This document shows positions 52,302 through 61,462 of a DNA stretch of 64,000 bases, in pieces. The DNA lies in assembly GCA_031549865.1 (NCBI GenBank), contig JAVBPE010000014.1, positions 25,345 to 89,344 on the forward strand. The letters are read 5' to 3'. How positions within the stretch are numbered: position 1 is the first letter of the stretch; every line of letters starts with the position of its first letter. Both the position numbers and the translations under genes were made by a program. The stretch is from JAVBPE01 sp031549865. GTDB lineage: Bacteria; Bacillota_I; Bacilli_A; Acholeplasmatales; Anaeroplasmataceae. A model generated the notes under the pieces. That model worked only from the letters and a program-made list of their open reading frames with translations, made no database searches and was not told the DNA's origin.

Positions 52302-54947
52302 TTAATAAGGAATAATAGCTATTGAATGTGAATATGAAGATAATAAAATAATTGAATCGTGATTCACAACTGCTTTTGAGTAATATCCAATAACTTCTAT
52401 TCTGGCTTCTATTAATTTATTATATACAACGCTATAATGCACATCATCCCTTATAATAGAATAAATCACAAATGGCCCATCATAATAAAATACGCCATTA
52501 TAATAATTTTCATCTTCCGTTGCATAAAGGGTTGAATAAAAATCAGTTTTTTTTCTTACCAGCGTCTCTTTATCAAGCATATTACCGTTATAATATATAT
52601 GTAGATTATCCGAGGTAATTAAATAATTGGGATTTTCAAATGTATATGTCCTAACTTCATCTATAGAAAGCGTATTTAAATCAATTGAGATGAGATCTTC
52701 TTCAAATGTATTTGAAACATATAATTTTTTTTCAATGCTATCAAGCTCAATACACGGCTTGTTAGAACAAAATATGTGCAAATCAGTTTCTTTAGAACTA
52801 TTTATATTTAATAAATAAATAAAATAACTTCGTAAATTATGGATATATCCAACAAAAATAATTTCATTTTCAAAAATTTTAACATCATAAACTCTAGAAG
52901 ATGCATTGTATATTTTAAAAGTCCAATCATTACAATCATATAAATAAATTTCGTCGTTTATTCCAAAGCAAACTACTAGTTTCCCATTTTTCGAATCAAA
53001 AGAAACAGGCTGAGTATCAAATGATAACGTCTTTAACAATTTTAAATTAGATAAATCATATATATTTATGCTTTTTTCAGTTGTCAATGTATAGATATAA
53101 TTAGTATCGCAGCAAGAATCAATAAAATAATTCGAACTTGAAAAGATAATTGCTTCAGCATTTTCTGAAACTCCAGTTGAAATATTATTTTCTATTTCAT
53201 AGTCTATTTTAGATAAATCAAACTGATAAGCCAAAATATATCCATTAATCACAGAAAAATATAATACATCATCAATAAGCGTGATAAAATCACCAATGAT
53301 ATTATCACAAACATAAATATATTCTTCAGTAAATCTATTATACACAGCAAGTTGATTAATTGCATAGCTACTACCTGTTACAACAATATATTTTTCATCA
53401 TAATAATGAATTCGCTTAGGAATAAAATCTCTAAGCCCGCTTTTTAAAATATCATAATTAAATACTTCTTCTTTTTTTTCAATGTCAAAAAATCTATTAT
53501 ATACAAAACTTGATTTTAACTCATCATAACCATTTTTAAATTGAAGATATTTCCCAATTAAATATATACTACCAGATGATATATTAGTGTGAAAAGTCGA
53601 AATAACATTTAAATTTGTTGTATCAATCACAATAACGTTTGTCGTGTTAGCGTGATAGAAAACTGCAGTGTTATTGTTTTTATCTATGCCAACTGAACTA
53701 TATCCTAAAAAAGTTCTCATTTTTTCTCCAGTTTCAAGATTAAAAATACAATATCCGTTCTCATTAGTTAGCAAAAAGCCATTATGTACCCATATTCTAT
53801 AATTCATATTATTAGACTTATACCCATCATATCTTTTTACAATGGAATAATCACTTAAATCATAAACATCTATTCCATCATTAATGAAATAATATAAAAA
53901 ACCATTGTCAATACAATAACAATCTGCTTCTTCATCAAAAATATATAATATCTCAAAAGTAACAGAATCAAAGACAGCGATATGCTGTATCTGATAAGAA
54001 TAATTCACAAATTTTCGATTAACGGAATCAAAAAATGCATAGGTATCAATACTTTTATTTGCCAATGAAATAATATCATCTTCTATTAAATAATCATTTT
54101 TTGCGCTGGGATAATTAGGTGTATTTTCATTTATAAAAGCTTTTTTTTTCGAATCATTTTTTTGTGTTTCATAACGTACAAAATCCATAGTTTCATAAGG
54201 AATTATTACCTCACTTTGAGTGTCTTCGAGTTCTAGTTCTATAACATAAATACCAGCCCTCGTATAACCCGGATATGTGGCGATGTAATCGGTAGTAATA
54301 GTTTGTTTGATCCATTGTTTAGTTTCCAAATCAACTTCAATTGCTAATGTTACATTAAAAAATTCAAAATTTGCACCTATATCAAAGACAAAGGGATCAA
54401 TATAAAAAAATGAGTCCGTACTTTCAAGAAAAATTTTATTATCTATTCTATAGGCCGTTACATTTGTAAAATCATACCATTCACGACTACTTATTGCATA
54501 TTTATCCCATTCAATAAATGAATAGTCCGTGTTATATGAACTTGGTTCTACTAAAACATTTTCAAAAATATAATTATTTAAATTTTCATTACTTCTATAC
54601 CAATTTTTAGAGGAAATAATGCCATATTGGTTTAAAAAATCTAGGCTATAATTATTTTTTCTACTTTTATTAGTATCTACTTTATTATTATAATAATCAA
54701 TTATATTTGCAGATATATTAAGAATATCTTTATTTTTGGTATTATCCAATATTTCTATAAGACGATTGAGAGAATATTCATAGTCAACTATTTGTTTTTC
54801 ACTCTCAGTAGGCATACTACTTTGAACTGAAACGCTACTTTGACTCATTTCATCATCAGTTTTTATTAATTTTTCATCACACCCAAATAACAAAAATGAG
54901 ATTGCAATAAAACTGCACATAAACAATAATATTTTTCTAACTTTCAT
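52302..54947 (-). CDS. large lipoprotein with beta-propeller-like repeats
   Basis: 881 residues. Signal peptide with lipobox LFGC (Cys at about residue 23), then a Ser-rich linker. From about residue 285 onward, recurring units of 'xxVFDxxTFEILYIFDE', 'GIDVYDLSDYSIVKRYDG', 'IDTTNLNVISTFHTN', 'INIYDLSNLKLLKTLSF' and 'LYDCNDWTFKIYNA' follow the WD40/YVTN propeller rhythm; probably two propellers. It would be anchored outside the membrane. No sequence family recognised; a binding or sensing role is only inferred. Single gene. Confidence 0.75.
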   Translation of the reverse strand: MKVRKILLFMCSFIAISFLLFGCDEKLIKTDDEMSQSSVSVQSSMPTESEKQIVDYEYSLNRLIEILDNTKNKDILNISANIIDYYNNKVDTNKSRKNNYSLDFLNQYGIISSKNWYRSNENLNNYIFENVLVEPSSYNTDYSFIEWDKYAISSREWYDFTNVTAYRIDNKIFLESTDSFFYIDPFVFDIGANFEFFNVTLAIEVDLETKQWIKQTITTDYIATYPGYTRAGIYVIELELEDTQSEVIIPYETMDFVRYETQKNDSKKKAFINENTPNYPSAKNDYLIEDDIISLANKSIDTYAFFDSVNRKFVNYSYQIQHIAVFDSVTFEILYIFDEEADCYCIDNGFLYYFINDGIDVYDLSDYSIVKRYDGYKSNNMNYRIWVHNGFLLTNENGYCIFNLETGEKMRTFLGYSSVGIDKNNNTAVFYHANTTNVIVIDTTNLNVISTFHTNISSGSIYLIGKYLQFKNGYDELKSSFVYNRFFDIEKKEEVFNYDILKSGLRDFIPKRIHYYDEKYIVVTGSSYAINQLAVYNRFTEEYIYVCDNIIGDFITLIDDVLYFSVINGYILAYQFDLSKIDYEIENNISTGVSENAEAIIFSSSNYFIDSCCDTNYIYTLTTEKSINIYDLSNLKLLKTLSFDTQPVSFDSKNGKLVVCFGINDEIYLYDCNDWTFKIYNASSRVYDVKIFENEIIFVGYIHNLRSYFIYLLNINSSKETDLHIFCSNKPCIELDSIEKKLYVSNTFEEDLISIDLNTLSIDEVRTYTFENPNYLITSDNLHIYYNGNMLDKETLVRKKTDFYSTLYATEDENYYNGVFYYDGPFVIYSIIRDDVHYSVVYNKLIEARIEVIGYYSKAVVNHDSIILLSSYSHSIAIIPY

Positions 54948-54982
54948 ATTTTATACCTTTTCTTGAATTTTTATATTTAGTT

Positions 54983-55384
54983 TTAACAAAATTTTAATTT
55001 ATTTAATACTTCATCTAAATCCATGTCAGTACTTTGATTAAATGGCCATGCATCTATATTATCCTCTTTTTTCCGAGGAATAATATGAATGTGAAGATGA
55101 AATACACTTTGTTGAGCTTCTAATTCATTACTATTTAGAATATTAATTCCTTGAAATCCACAATTATCAATGTAATGATTGCTAATTTTCTTTACTGCTT
55201 TCATTACTTCATATAATGTTTCATCATCACAATCTAAAATATTTTTTACATGTTTCTTAGGAATAACCAATGTGTGCCCATATGTATCTTTAGCGATATC
55301 TAAAAATGCAAAAACAAATTCATTCTCATATATTATTTTAGAAGGAATTTCTTTGTTTATAATTTTACAAAAAATACAATCCAT
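54983..55384 (-). CDS. HIT-family nucleotide hydrolase/transferase
   Basis: 133 residues. The histidine triad HLHIHIIPR is at H96, H98, H100 with the N-terminal DCIFCKIINKEIPSKIIYE typical of bacterial Hit/HinT proteins; C3, C6 and the later His may bind zinc. Acts on nucleoside phosphoramidates or AMP conjugates. Its start overlaps the end of the Rrf2 gene by 20 bp, so they are co-expressed. Confidence 0.92.
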   Translation of the reverse strand: MDCIFCKIINKEIPSKIIYENEFVFAFLDIAKDTYGHTLVIPKKHVKNILDCDDETLYEVMKAVKKISNHYIDNCGFQGINILNSNELEAQQSVFHLHIHIIPRKKEDNIDAWPFNQSTDMDLDEVLNKLKFC

Positions 55385-55811
55385 TTTTCTTCTCCGAACT
55401 TAAAGTTATTTTGTCTTTTAAAACATCATCTAATGTTATATTATCAACTACATTGTTTATTGCATTATTTATTTCTTTCCATATTTTAATCGTAGAGCAT
55501 TCATGACTTTTATCACAAACCTCTGGACAATCTGCACATTCAACTAGTGATAATGAACCTTCTAATGTTCTTAATATCTCTCCGACATTATATTCCTTAG
55601 GCTCTTTTAAAAGCATATGTCCACCCATTGATCCTCTTTGGGTTTTAATAAATTTCGCTTTACTTAAAAGACTTATTATTGATTCTAAATACTTAACAGG
55701 AATTCCTTGGTTAATAGAAATCTCTTTACTAGATAAATATGAATTTGGATAATTCTTAGCTAATTCTAGCATTATTCTTAAGCCATAACGACCTTTTGTT
55801 GATATTTTCAT
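55365..55811 (-). CDS. Rrf2-family transcriptional regulator
   Basis: 148 residues from the ATG at 55811 (MKISTKGRYGLRIMLELAKN) with GGTG five bases upstream; a TTG four codons earlier is rejected. Winged helix with GIPVKYLESIISLLSKAKFI and QRGSMGGHMLLK wing. Cysteines C92, C95, C99 and C105 (ECADCPEVC...HEC) form a likely Fe-S site, so it resembles IscR- or CymR-like members; with the Cys set, an Fe-S/redox sensor is favoured. A consensus promoter lies directly upstream. Confidence 0.9.
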   Translation of the reverse strand: MKISTKGRYGLRIMLELAKNYPNSYLSSKEISINQGIPVKYLESIISLLSKAKFIKTQRGSMGGHMLLKEPKEYNVGEILRTLEGSLSLVECADCPEVCDKSHECSTIKIWKEINNAINNVVDNITLDDVLKDKITLSSEKKNGLYFL

Positions 55812-55827
55812 TTTATCACCCAACCTA

Positions 55828-55855
55828 ATTATACGATTTTAGTATGATATGTCAA
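55828..55855 (-). promoter_or_regulatory. consensus promoter of the Rrf2-HIT operon
   Basis: Minus strand: TTGACA (55850-55855), 16-bp spacer, TATAAT (55828-55833); both hexamers perfect. With such a strong promoter, control by a repressor, possibly Rrf2 itself, is likely. Confidence 0.8.
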
Positions 55856-55866
55856 TTTGTTATATA

Positions 55867-55914
55867 AAAAAGATGTTATAAACACAATTTTTCCTTATGT
55901 CTAAAACATCTTTT
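55867..55914 (-). terminator. terminator after hydA
   Basis: Ten-bp stem AAAAGATGTT/AACATCTTTT with a 28-base loop. On the minus strand it is followed by TTATATAAC. 8 bp past the hydA stop. Confidence 0.6.
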
Positions 55915-55921
55915 CATTTAA

Positions 55922-57682
55922 TTATTTAGTATACGTATCTTTTTTGTGATAATGTGTGTGTAAATATTTATGAGCTGTATCTGAATTTGGAGATCCCAAG
56001 AATTCTTCATAACACTCCATCATTGATTTATTTTCATGACTTTTTCTTATTGGTGCATTTTTATCTTGATTATATAATACTGATGCACGTTTAGCTTTAA
56101 TATCAACTAATTCTAATGTTCGAGCATTAGTTACTGGTTGACCTCCACCATTAATACATCCACCAATACATCCCATGAATTCTACAAAGTGATATGTCTT
56201 TTTACCTTCTTTTAAAATCTTAAAGAATTCTTTTATTGCAGCACCACCATGTACTACCGCAATATTAACATCCATGCCACTAATATTTAGTGTAGCTTCT
56301 TTTATTTCTTTCAATCCACGTACCGATTCAAAATCAACTTTTTCTAATGATTTACCTTCTAAAACTTCTACAACGGTTCTTAGTGCTGCTTCCATAACGC
56401 CACCAGTCACACCAAATATCGTACCAGCACCAGTATATTGAGCAAGTTGACCCTCAGGTTTTAAATCTTCTAAAGTATTGAAATCAATTTCTTGACGTTT
56501 AATTAAACGAGCTAATTCTCTTGTTGTTAAAACATAATCGACATCTCTTAATCCATCAACTTCCATTTCAGGACGTGAGCTTTCATATTTTTTGGCTATA
56601 CAAGGCATAATTGAAACAACAATGATATCTTCTGGTTTAACATTTAATTTCTTACTCCAGTAATGCTTAATTAAAGCCCCCCCCATTTGATGAGGAGATT
56701 TACATGTAGATAAGTTATCTAAGTATTTTGGTTCATATGTTTCAATATATCTAATCCACCCAGGTGAGCATGAAGTAAACATTGGTAATTTTCCACCATT
56801 TTTAACTCTATTTATGAATTCAGTTCCTTCTTCCATAATAGTTAAATCCGCTGCCCAGTTAACATCAGCAATTTCATCAAAACCTAATGCTTTAAAGGCT
56901 TGATACATTTTACCTTCTACATCACTTCCAGCTGGGTACCCAAATTCTTCACCAAGGGCCGCTCTTACAGCAGGGGCCGCTTGAGCAACTACATATTTTT
57001 TTGAATCGTTTAATACTTCAATGACTTTATCTATATCTGATCTTTCTCTTATTGCTGCAGTTGGACATGCTTGAATACATTTTCCGCAATATATACAACC
57101 AGCATCGCCTATTTCATGTAAGAATGCAGGCCCTACAACTGTTTTTGATCCACGATTATTTAATGCTAAAATTGATAATCCAGATAGTTTTTCACAAGCA
57201 GAAATACATCTTCCACATAAAGTACATTTCCCACTATCAAGTTCAATTGCTGGATTCAAATTATTTATATGTCTTTCTTTAACACTAAATTTAGAATCTT
57301 CGCCTATTTCATTCTTAATATCGTAACGACGTAATAAATTTAATAATTCACAATTGTGTTCACGCGGACATCTCCAGCACTCAAACACATGATTTGCGGC
57401 TACTAATTTTAAGTTTTCTTTAACTGATTTAATTACTCTTGGCGTATTTGTCTTAACAACCATACCTTCATTTATTGGCATAGTACAAGCATTTTTAAGT
57501 GTTCTTTGTCCTTCAATTTCTACAACGCATACGCGGCATGATGATGCTTCATGTAGACCTTCTAAAAAACATAAACGTGGAATATTAATACCAAGTTTAT
57601 AAGCTGCTTTCATTACTGTATAAGAAGCAGGCACGGTAATTTGTTTACCATCTATTGTTAGCGTAACCATTTTTTCTTCCAT
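55922..57682 (-). CDS. hydA: [FeFe]-hydrogenase catalytic subunit
   Basis: 586 residues. N-terminal [2Fe-2S] domain (C38, C49, C52, C66); His-Cys3 [4Fe-4S] (H98, C102, C105, C111); two ferredoxin clusters (C153-C163 and C196-C206); H-domain with L1 TSCSPGW (C305), L2 IMPCIAKKYES (C361) and L3 EFMGCIGGC (C505, C509) followed by NGGGQP. The fused C-terminal part contains HTHYHKK. In L1 the second Cys of the usual TSCCP, the proton-relay Cys, is Ser; in L3 Ile stands where Pro is usual. Its operon fits the NAD- and ferredoxin-linked bifurcating type. A run of eight G on the coding strand lies at 56677-56684 (Gly-Gly). The ATG has AGGAGG five bases upstream. Confidence 0.93.
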   Translation of the reverse strand: MEEKMVTLTIDGKQITVPASYTVMKAAYKLGINIPRLCFLEGLHEASSCRVCVVEIEGQRTLKNACTMPINEGMVVKTNTPRVIKSVKENLKLVAANHVFECWRCPREHNCELLNLLRRYDIKNEIGEDSKFSVKERHINNLNPAIELDSGKCTLCGRCISACEKLSGLSILALNNRGSKTVVGPAFLHEIGDAGCIYCGKCIQACPTAAIRERSDIDKVIEVLNDSKKYVVAQAAPAVRAALGEEFGYPAGSDVEGKMYQAFKALGFDEIADVNWAADLTIMEEGTEFINRVKNGGKLPMFTSCSPGWIRYIETYEPKYLDNLSTCKSPHQMGGALIKHYWSKKLNVKPEDIIVVSIMPCIAKKYESSRPEMEVDGLRDVDYVLTTRELARLIKRQEIDFNTLEDLKPEGQLAQYTGAGTIFGVTGGVMEAALRTVVEVLEGKSLEKVDFESVRGLKEIKEATLNISGMDVNIAVVHGGAAIKEFFKILKEGKKTYHFVEFMGCIGGCINGGGQPVTNARTLELVDIKAKRASVLYNQDKNAPIRKSHENKSMMECYEEFLGSPNSDTAHKYLHTHYHKKDTYTK

Positions 57683-57691
57683 GATATCCTC

Positions 57692-59488
57692 CTACTTCAA
57701 TATGACAGCTTGAATTTTAGCTGGACATGCTTTCTTACAAGCTCCACATTTAATACAAATACTTTGATCAATTTCATGTCTTTCTTTCTTTTCACCACTA
57801 ATAGCAGATACTGGACATGCTTTTGCGCACATACCACAACCAATACATTTTTCAGAGATATAATAGTGAACTAAGTTCTTACATACCCCTGCAGGACAAG
57901 TTTTTTCAACAACATGGGCTAAATATTCTTCTTTAAAATGAGCTATTGTTGATAATACGGGATTTGGCGCAGTTTGTCCTAACGCACAAAGCGAAGAATC
58001 ACTTATCATTGTTCCAAGTTCAACTAAACGATCAACATCTTCTTTTGTTCCGGTTCCATCAGTTATTTTATTTAGAATTTCAAGCATTCTAAATGTTCCT
58101 TCACGACATGGAGTACATTTACCACATGATTCATCAACAGTAAAATCAAGATAGAATCTTGCAACGTCAACCATACAGTTATCTTCATCCATTACAATCA
58201 TTCCACCAGAGCCCATCATTGAACCAAGTCTTGTTAAATTATCAAAATCAATTGGTGTATCAAGTCCAGCTTCTGTTATACATCCACCAGATGGACCTCC
58301 AGTTTGAACAGCCTTGAATTTACGATCGTTTCTAATTCCGCCGCCAATTTCATAAATTACTTCTCTTAAAGTAATTCCCATTGGTACTTCAACTAAACCA
58401 GTATTTTTAATTTTACCGCCTAATGCAAATATTTTTGTACCAGGTGATTTTTCTGTACCAACAGATCTAAACCACTCTGGCCCTTTTAAAATAATTTGAG
58501 CAATATTTGCTAAAGTTTCAACGTTATTAATTACAGACGGTTTTTGCCATAACCCTTTTAATGCTGGGAATGGAGGTTTATTACGCGGCATTCCTCTTCC
58601 GCCTTCAATAGACGCAATAAGTGCTGTTTCTTCTCCACATACGAATGCACCAGCACCAAGTCTTATATCAATATCAAAATCAAATCCGCTATTAAAAATG
58701 TTTTTTCCAAGTAAGCCATATTCACGAGCTTTTTTGATTGCATATTCTAAACGTTCTACAGCAACAGGATATTCAGCACGGATATAAATATACCCTTGAG
58801 TAGCTCCAATTGCATAGCCTCCGATAGCCATAGCTTCTAAGATACTATGAGGATCACCTTCAAGTACAGCTCTATCCATGAATGCACCTGGATCTCCTTC
58901 ATCAGCATTACATAATATATATTTTTGATCAGCAGAATTTTGCGCACAAAAATCCCATTTTAATCCAGTAGGAAATCCTGCACCACCACGGCCTCTTAGA
59001 CCTGAATCTTTAATCGTTTGAATTACTTCTTTTGGAGTTTTAGTAGTTAATGCTAAGCCTAATGCTTTATATCCATCAGTTGCAATATACTCTTCAATAT
59101 CATATGGATTAATTAATCCACAGTTACGAAGCGCACGACGTTCTTGTTTAGCATAAAATCCTAATTCATGTAAATGAACATTTACTTTATCTTTAGTAGC
59201 CTCATCATGGAATACTAATTCTTTAACAGCACTACCTTTATAGATATGTTCAACACATATTCTTCTAATATCTCTTATTTTAACATTTGCATAGAAAGTT
59301 TCATCAGGATAAATTATAACTACTGGTCCTTTTTCACATAAGCCAAAACAACCAGACTGAACTATTGAAATTTCGTCACGAATATTTAATTCCTTTAATA
59401 CAGCATCAAATTCATTTTTTAAGGCAGTTGATCCCCCTGAAAGACAACCAGTACCGCCACATAATAATACAGTAACTCTTTGTTTCAT
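57692..59488 (-). CDS. hydB: hydrogenase NADH/FMN subunit (NuoF-like)
   Basis: 598 residues from the ATG at 59488 with AGGTGAT upstream; a GTG three codons earlier is rejected. N-terminal thioredoxin-like [2Fe-2S] domain (C10, C15, C47, C51), then NuoF core with GLRGRGGAGFPTGLKW, NADEGDPGAFMDR and FVCGEETALIASIEG (FMN/NADH sites), ESCGKCTPCREGT ([4Fe-4S]), and a C-terminal pair of clusters (CIGCGMCAKACP, CIKCGACKKACP). It moves electrons between NAD(H) and ferredoxin clusters. Between hydD-like and hydA genes. Confidence 0.93.
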   Translation of the reverse strand: MKQRVTVLLCGGTGCLSGGSTALKNEFDAVLKELNIRDEISIVQSGCFGLCEKGPVVIIYPDETFYANVKIRDIRRICVEHIYKGSAVKELVFHDEATKDKVNVHLHELGFYAKQERRALRNCGLINPYDIEEYIATDGYKALGLALTTKTPKEVIQTIKDSGLRGRGGAGFPTGLKWDFCAQNSADQKYILCNADEGDPGAFMDRAVLEGDPHSILEAMAIGGYAIGATQGYIYIRAEYPVAVERLEYAIKKAREYGLLGKNIFNSGFDFDIDIRLGAGAFVCGEETALIASIEGGRGMPRNKPPFPALKGLWQKPSVINNVETLANIAQIILKGPEWFRSVGTEKSPGTKIFALGGKIKNTGLVEVPMGITLREVIYEIGGGIRNDRKFKAVQTGGPSGGCITEAGLDTPIDFDNLTRLGSMMGSGGMIVMDEDNCMVDVARFYLDFTVDESCGKCTPCREGTFRMLEILNKITDGTGTKEDVDRLVELGTMISDSSLCALGQTAPNPVLSTIAHFKEEYLAHVVEKTCPAGVCKNLVHYYISEKCIGCGMCAKACPVSAISGEKKERHEIDQSICIKCGACKKACPAKIQAVILK

Positions 59489-59497
59489 ATCGATCAC

Positions 59498-59860
59498 CTA
59501 ACCTAAATTTTTAACAAGGTTTTCAGTTATTACCTTGTTTGCGCAAACATGTTTAACAATAATATCTTTAGCAATTTCTTTTGTTACATTTCCATATAAA
59601 AATGAATTTCCATCTAAATCAATTACTTGTACAACCGGTTCATTTTTACAATCACCAGTACAGCCCATTTGTGTAACACAAACAGTATTTAAACCAAGAG
59701 AAGAAACTTCATCAAGTATAACACTTAAAATTTCTCTGCTTCCAGCCTTAATTCCACAATCGCCTGCCCCAACAAATACCTTGTAACCATTTTTTAATAA
59801 TCTTAAATCCAGTTTAGGCAGTGTATCAGCTTTTATTTGCTCTAATTTTTCCAATGTCAT
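59498..59860 (-). CDS. thioredoxin-like [2Fe-2S] ferredoxin-type hydrogenase accessory (HydD-like)
   Basis: 120 residues. Related to the small second NuoE-like proteins: FVGAGDCGIKAGSREIL (C35) and TQMGCTGDCKNEPVVQV (C67, C71). The first half-site has only one clear cysteine (C61 may supply a fourth ligand), so cluster binding is uncertain. Such a gene often lies between hydC and hydB in bifurcating hydrogenase operons. 9 bp from hydB and from hydC. Confidence 0.75.
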   Translation of the reverse strand: MTLEKLEQIKADTLPKLDLRLLKNGYKVFVGAGDCGIKAGSREILSVILDEVSSLGLNTVCVTQMGCTGDCKNEPVVQVIDLDGNSFLYGNVTKEIAKDIIVKHVCANKVITENLVKNLG

Positions 59861-59869
59861 AATTACACC

Positions 59870-60352
59870 TTATTCTATAATTTGTTTTAAAGCTTGTATT
59901 GCTTTATTTTTATCAGCATTACCAAATACTTCTTCACCAATCGTAAATACTGGCGCAAGACCACATGCACCAATGCATCGTGTTGCTTCTAAACTAAAGT
60001 TACCATCTTCTGATGTTTCACCAACACCAATTTTTAATTCTTTACTAACAGCATCTAGTATTTCTTGTGAACCGCGAACATAACATGCTGTTCCTAAGCA
60101 CACACCTACGATATGTTTTCCCTTTGGTTCAGTAGAGAAACGCGAATAAAAAGTTACTACACCGTTTATAGTTGAAATACTAATATCCAATTCCTTAGCA
60201 ATTATTTTTTGAATTTCTAATGGTACACAGCCAAAAATTTCTTGTGCTGCATGTAAAGTCGGCATTAGTGGACCTAAAGTATTTTTATTTTCCTCTATTA
60301 CTGCCATTAATTTTTTTAATTTGTCTTCTGTGATTTCAAGTTTTACACCCAC
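59870..60352 (-). CDS. hydC: hydrogenase [2Fe-2S] subunit (NuoE-like)
   Basis: 160 residues. Ligands C85 and C90 (GVCLGTACYVRG) and C126 and C130 (EATRCIGACGLAP) hold one [2Fe-2S] cluster. A helical N-terminal part (MAVIEENKNTLGPLMPTLHA) precedes. The start is GTG, with AAGGAG eight bases upstream; the adjacent ATG is out of frame. First gene of hydC-hydD-hydB-hydA. Two cre-like sites lie upstream. Confidence 0.92.
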   Translation of the reverse strand: MGVKLEITEDKLKKLMAVIEENKNTLGPLMPTLHAAQEIFGCVPLEIQKIIAKELDISISTINGVVTFYSRFSTEPKGKHIVGVCLGTACYVRGSQEILDAVSKELKIGVGETSEDGNFSLEATRCIGACGLAPVFTIGEEVFGNADKNKAIQALKQIIE

Positions 60353-60398
60353 ATTAAAATCTCCTTCCTACGTTAATCTAATTTTAGCATTTTTCAGA

Positions 60399-60449
60399 TG
60401 AAAACGCTATACTACTAAATGTAAAATCAAGATGTGAAAAACGCTTACA
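60399..60449 (-). promoter_or_regulatory. pair of cre-like sites upstream of the hydrogenase operon
   Basis: Plus-strand TGAAAACGCTATAC (60399-60412) and GAAAAACGCTTACA (60436-60449) each match the CcpA cre pattern TGWAANCGNTNNCA at about 12 of 14 positions and share the core GAAAA(A)CGCT as a direct repeat 37 bp apart. They lie 47-97 bp before hydC. Catabolite control of hydrogen metabolism is plausible. A different regulator with the same core cannot be excluded. Confidence 0.45.
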
Positions 60450-60537
60450 TCAGGATATATTATAATTTAATAAAACTTTTTTATTTCCCATTTAAATTAT
60501 ATAATATTTATATAATATTTTAGATGTTAAAAAAAAC

Positions 60538-60562
60538 CAAAATCAATGATTATTTGATTTTG
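60538..60562 (-). terminator. terminator after the PHP gene
   Basis: Perfect nine-bp stem CAAAATCAA/TTGATTTTG. On the minus strand it is followed by GTTTTTTTT. Six bp past the stop. Confidence 0.8.
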
Positions 60563-60568
60563 ATTTGA

Positions 60569-61405
60569 TTATAACTTTATAAAATTCTCGATTTTTAAAT
60601 CTATTTTTTTAGCGAATTCAAATATGATTTCAATATCTTTAGATTTTAGTTGTTCAGGGGAATGTGCATCAATTCCAATAACAATTTTTGCATTTTTATA
60701 TTCTTTTACAATTTTCCAAAATTCTTCATGAGGATATAAAAAATACTCACTTGTTCCGGTTTTATCGTATTTTCTTGTGTTATTTATGCCATTTACATTT
60801 ATCTCTAAATATACATTATTTTTGATTGCCGATTCAATAATTAATCTAGAGGCATCTTCACAGTATTGATCAAAAATTCTATCGCCATTTATATCACGAT
60901 AATTAAACATAAATAAATCAGGATGAACTAAAATTTTAAATAAATTTGTATCCATTGCTTTTACCGCCGCAATAGCATAATTACGGACATTTTTATAATC
61001 TATATCTGCATAGCTATTAATTATTTTCCCTTCAATTTCATAAAAATGAATTCCTAAATTCAAATAATCTAGATTTTCTAATAATTCTTTATAATATTCA
61101 TCTTTTCCTTCTAAATATTCTATTTCTAAACCACTATATATCTTAATTTGATTGCTATATTTTGCCTTAGCATTTTTAATATCATTTAAATAAACATTAT
61201 AAAATGTTTCATAACTCATTGTATCATATGTCCAATTTCTTTCATGATCTTCAATTGACATAAATTCTTTCAAAACTGGTCCATGGTCAGTTATACCAAT
61301 TTCTTCCATTCCTTCTTCAATTGCAACTTTTATATAATCTTCGCTCATTCCTGTTGCATGGTTACATAATTTTAAATGGGTATGATAATTACTTCTTAAT
61401 TTCAT
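60569..61405 (-). CDS. PHP-domain phosphoesterase (histidinol-phosphatase-like)
   Basis: 278 residues. Metal ligands H8 and H10 (NYHTHLKLCNH), EIGITDHGP, GLEIEYLEG, and a late GIDAHSP. This is the PHP fold used by HisK-type histidinol phosphatases and by some sugar- and nucleotide phosphatases. No histidine genes are nearby, so the substrate is open. Single gene with its own terminator. Confidence 0.8.
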   Translation of the reverse strand: MKLRSNYHTHLKLCNHATGMSEDYIKVAIEEGMEEIGITDHGPVLKEFMSIEDHERNWTYDTMSYETFYNVYLNDIKNAKAKYSNQIKIYSGLEIEYLEGKDEYYKELLENLDYLNLGIHFYEIEGKIINSYADIDYKNVRNYAIAAVKAMDTNLFKILVHPDLFMFNYRDINGDRIFDQYCEDASRLIIESAIKNNVYLEINVNGINNTRKYDKTGTSEYFLYPHEEFWKIVKEYKNAKIVIGIDAHSPEQLKSKDIEIIFEFAKKIDLKIENFIKL

Positions 61406-61462
61406 ATGTACTCCTTAAGTATATATAATTTATTATACCTTTTTTTGCATTTTTATTCCTTA

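Noticed and set aside
60352..60363. ATG TGG GTG TAA mini-frame before hydC
   Set aside because: Three codons only, out of frame with hydC; a chance overlap with the GTG start.
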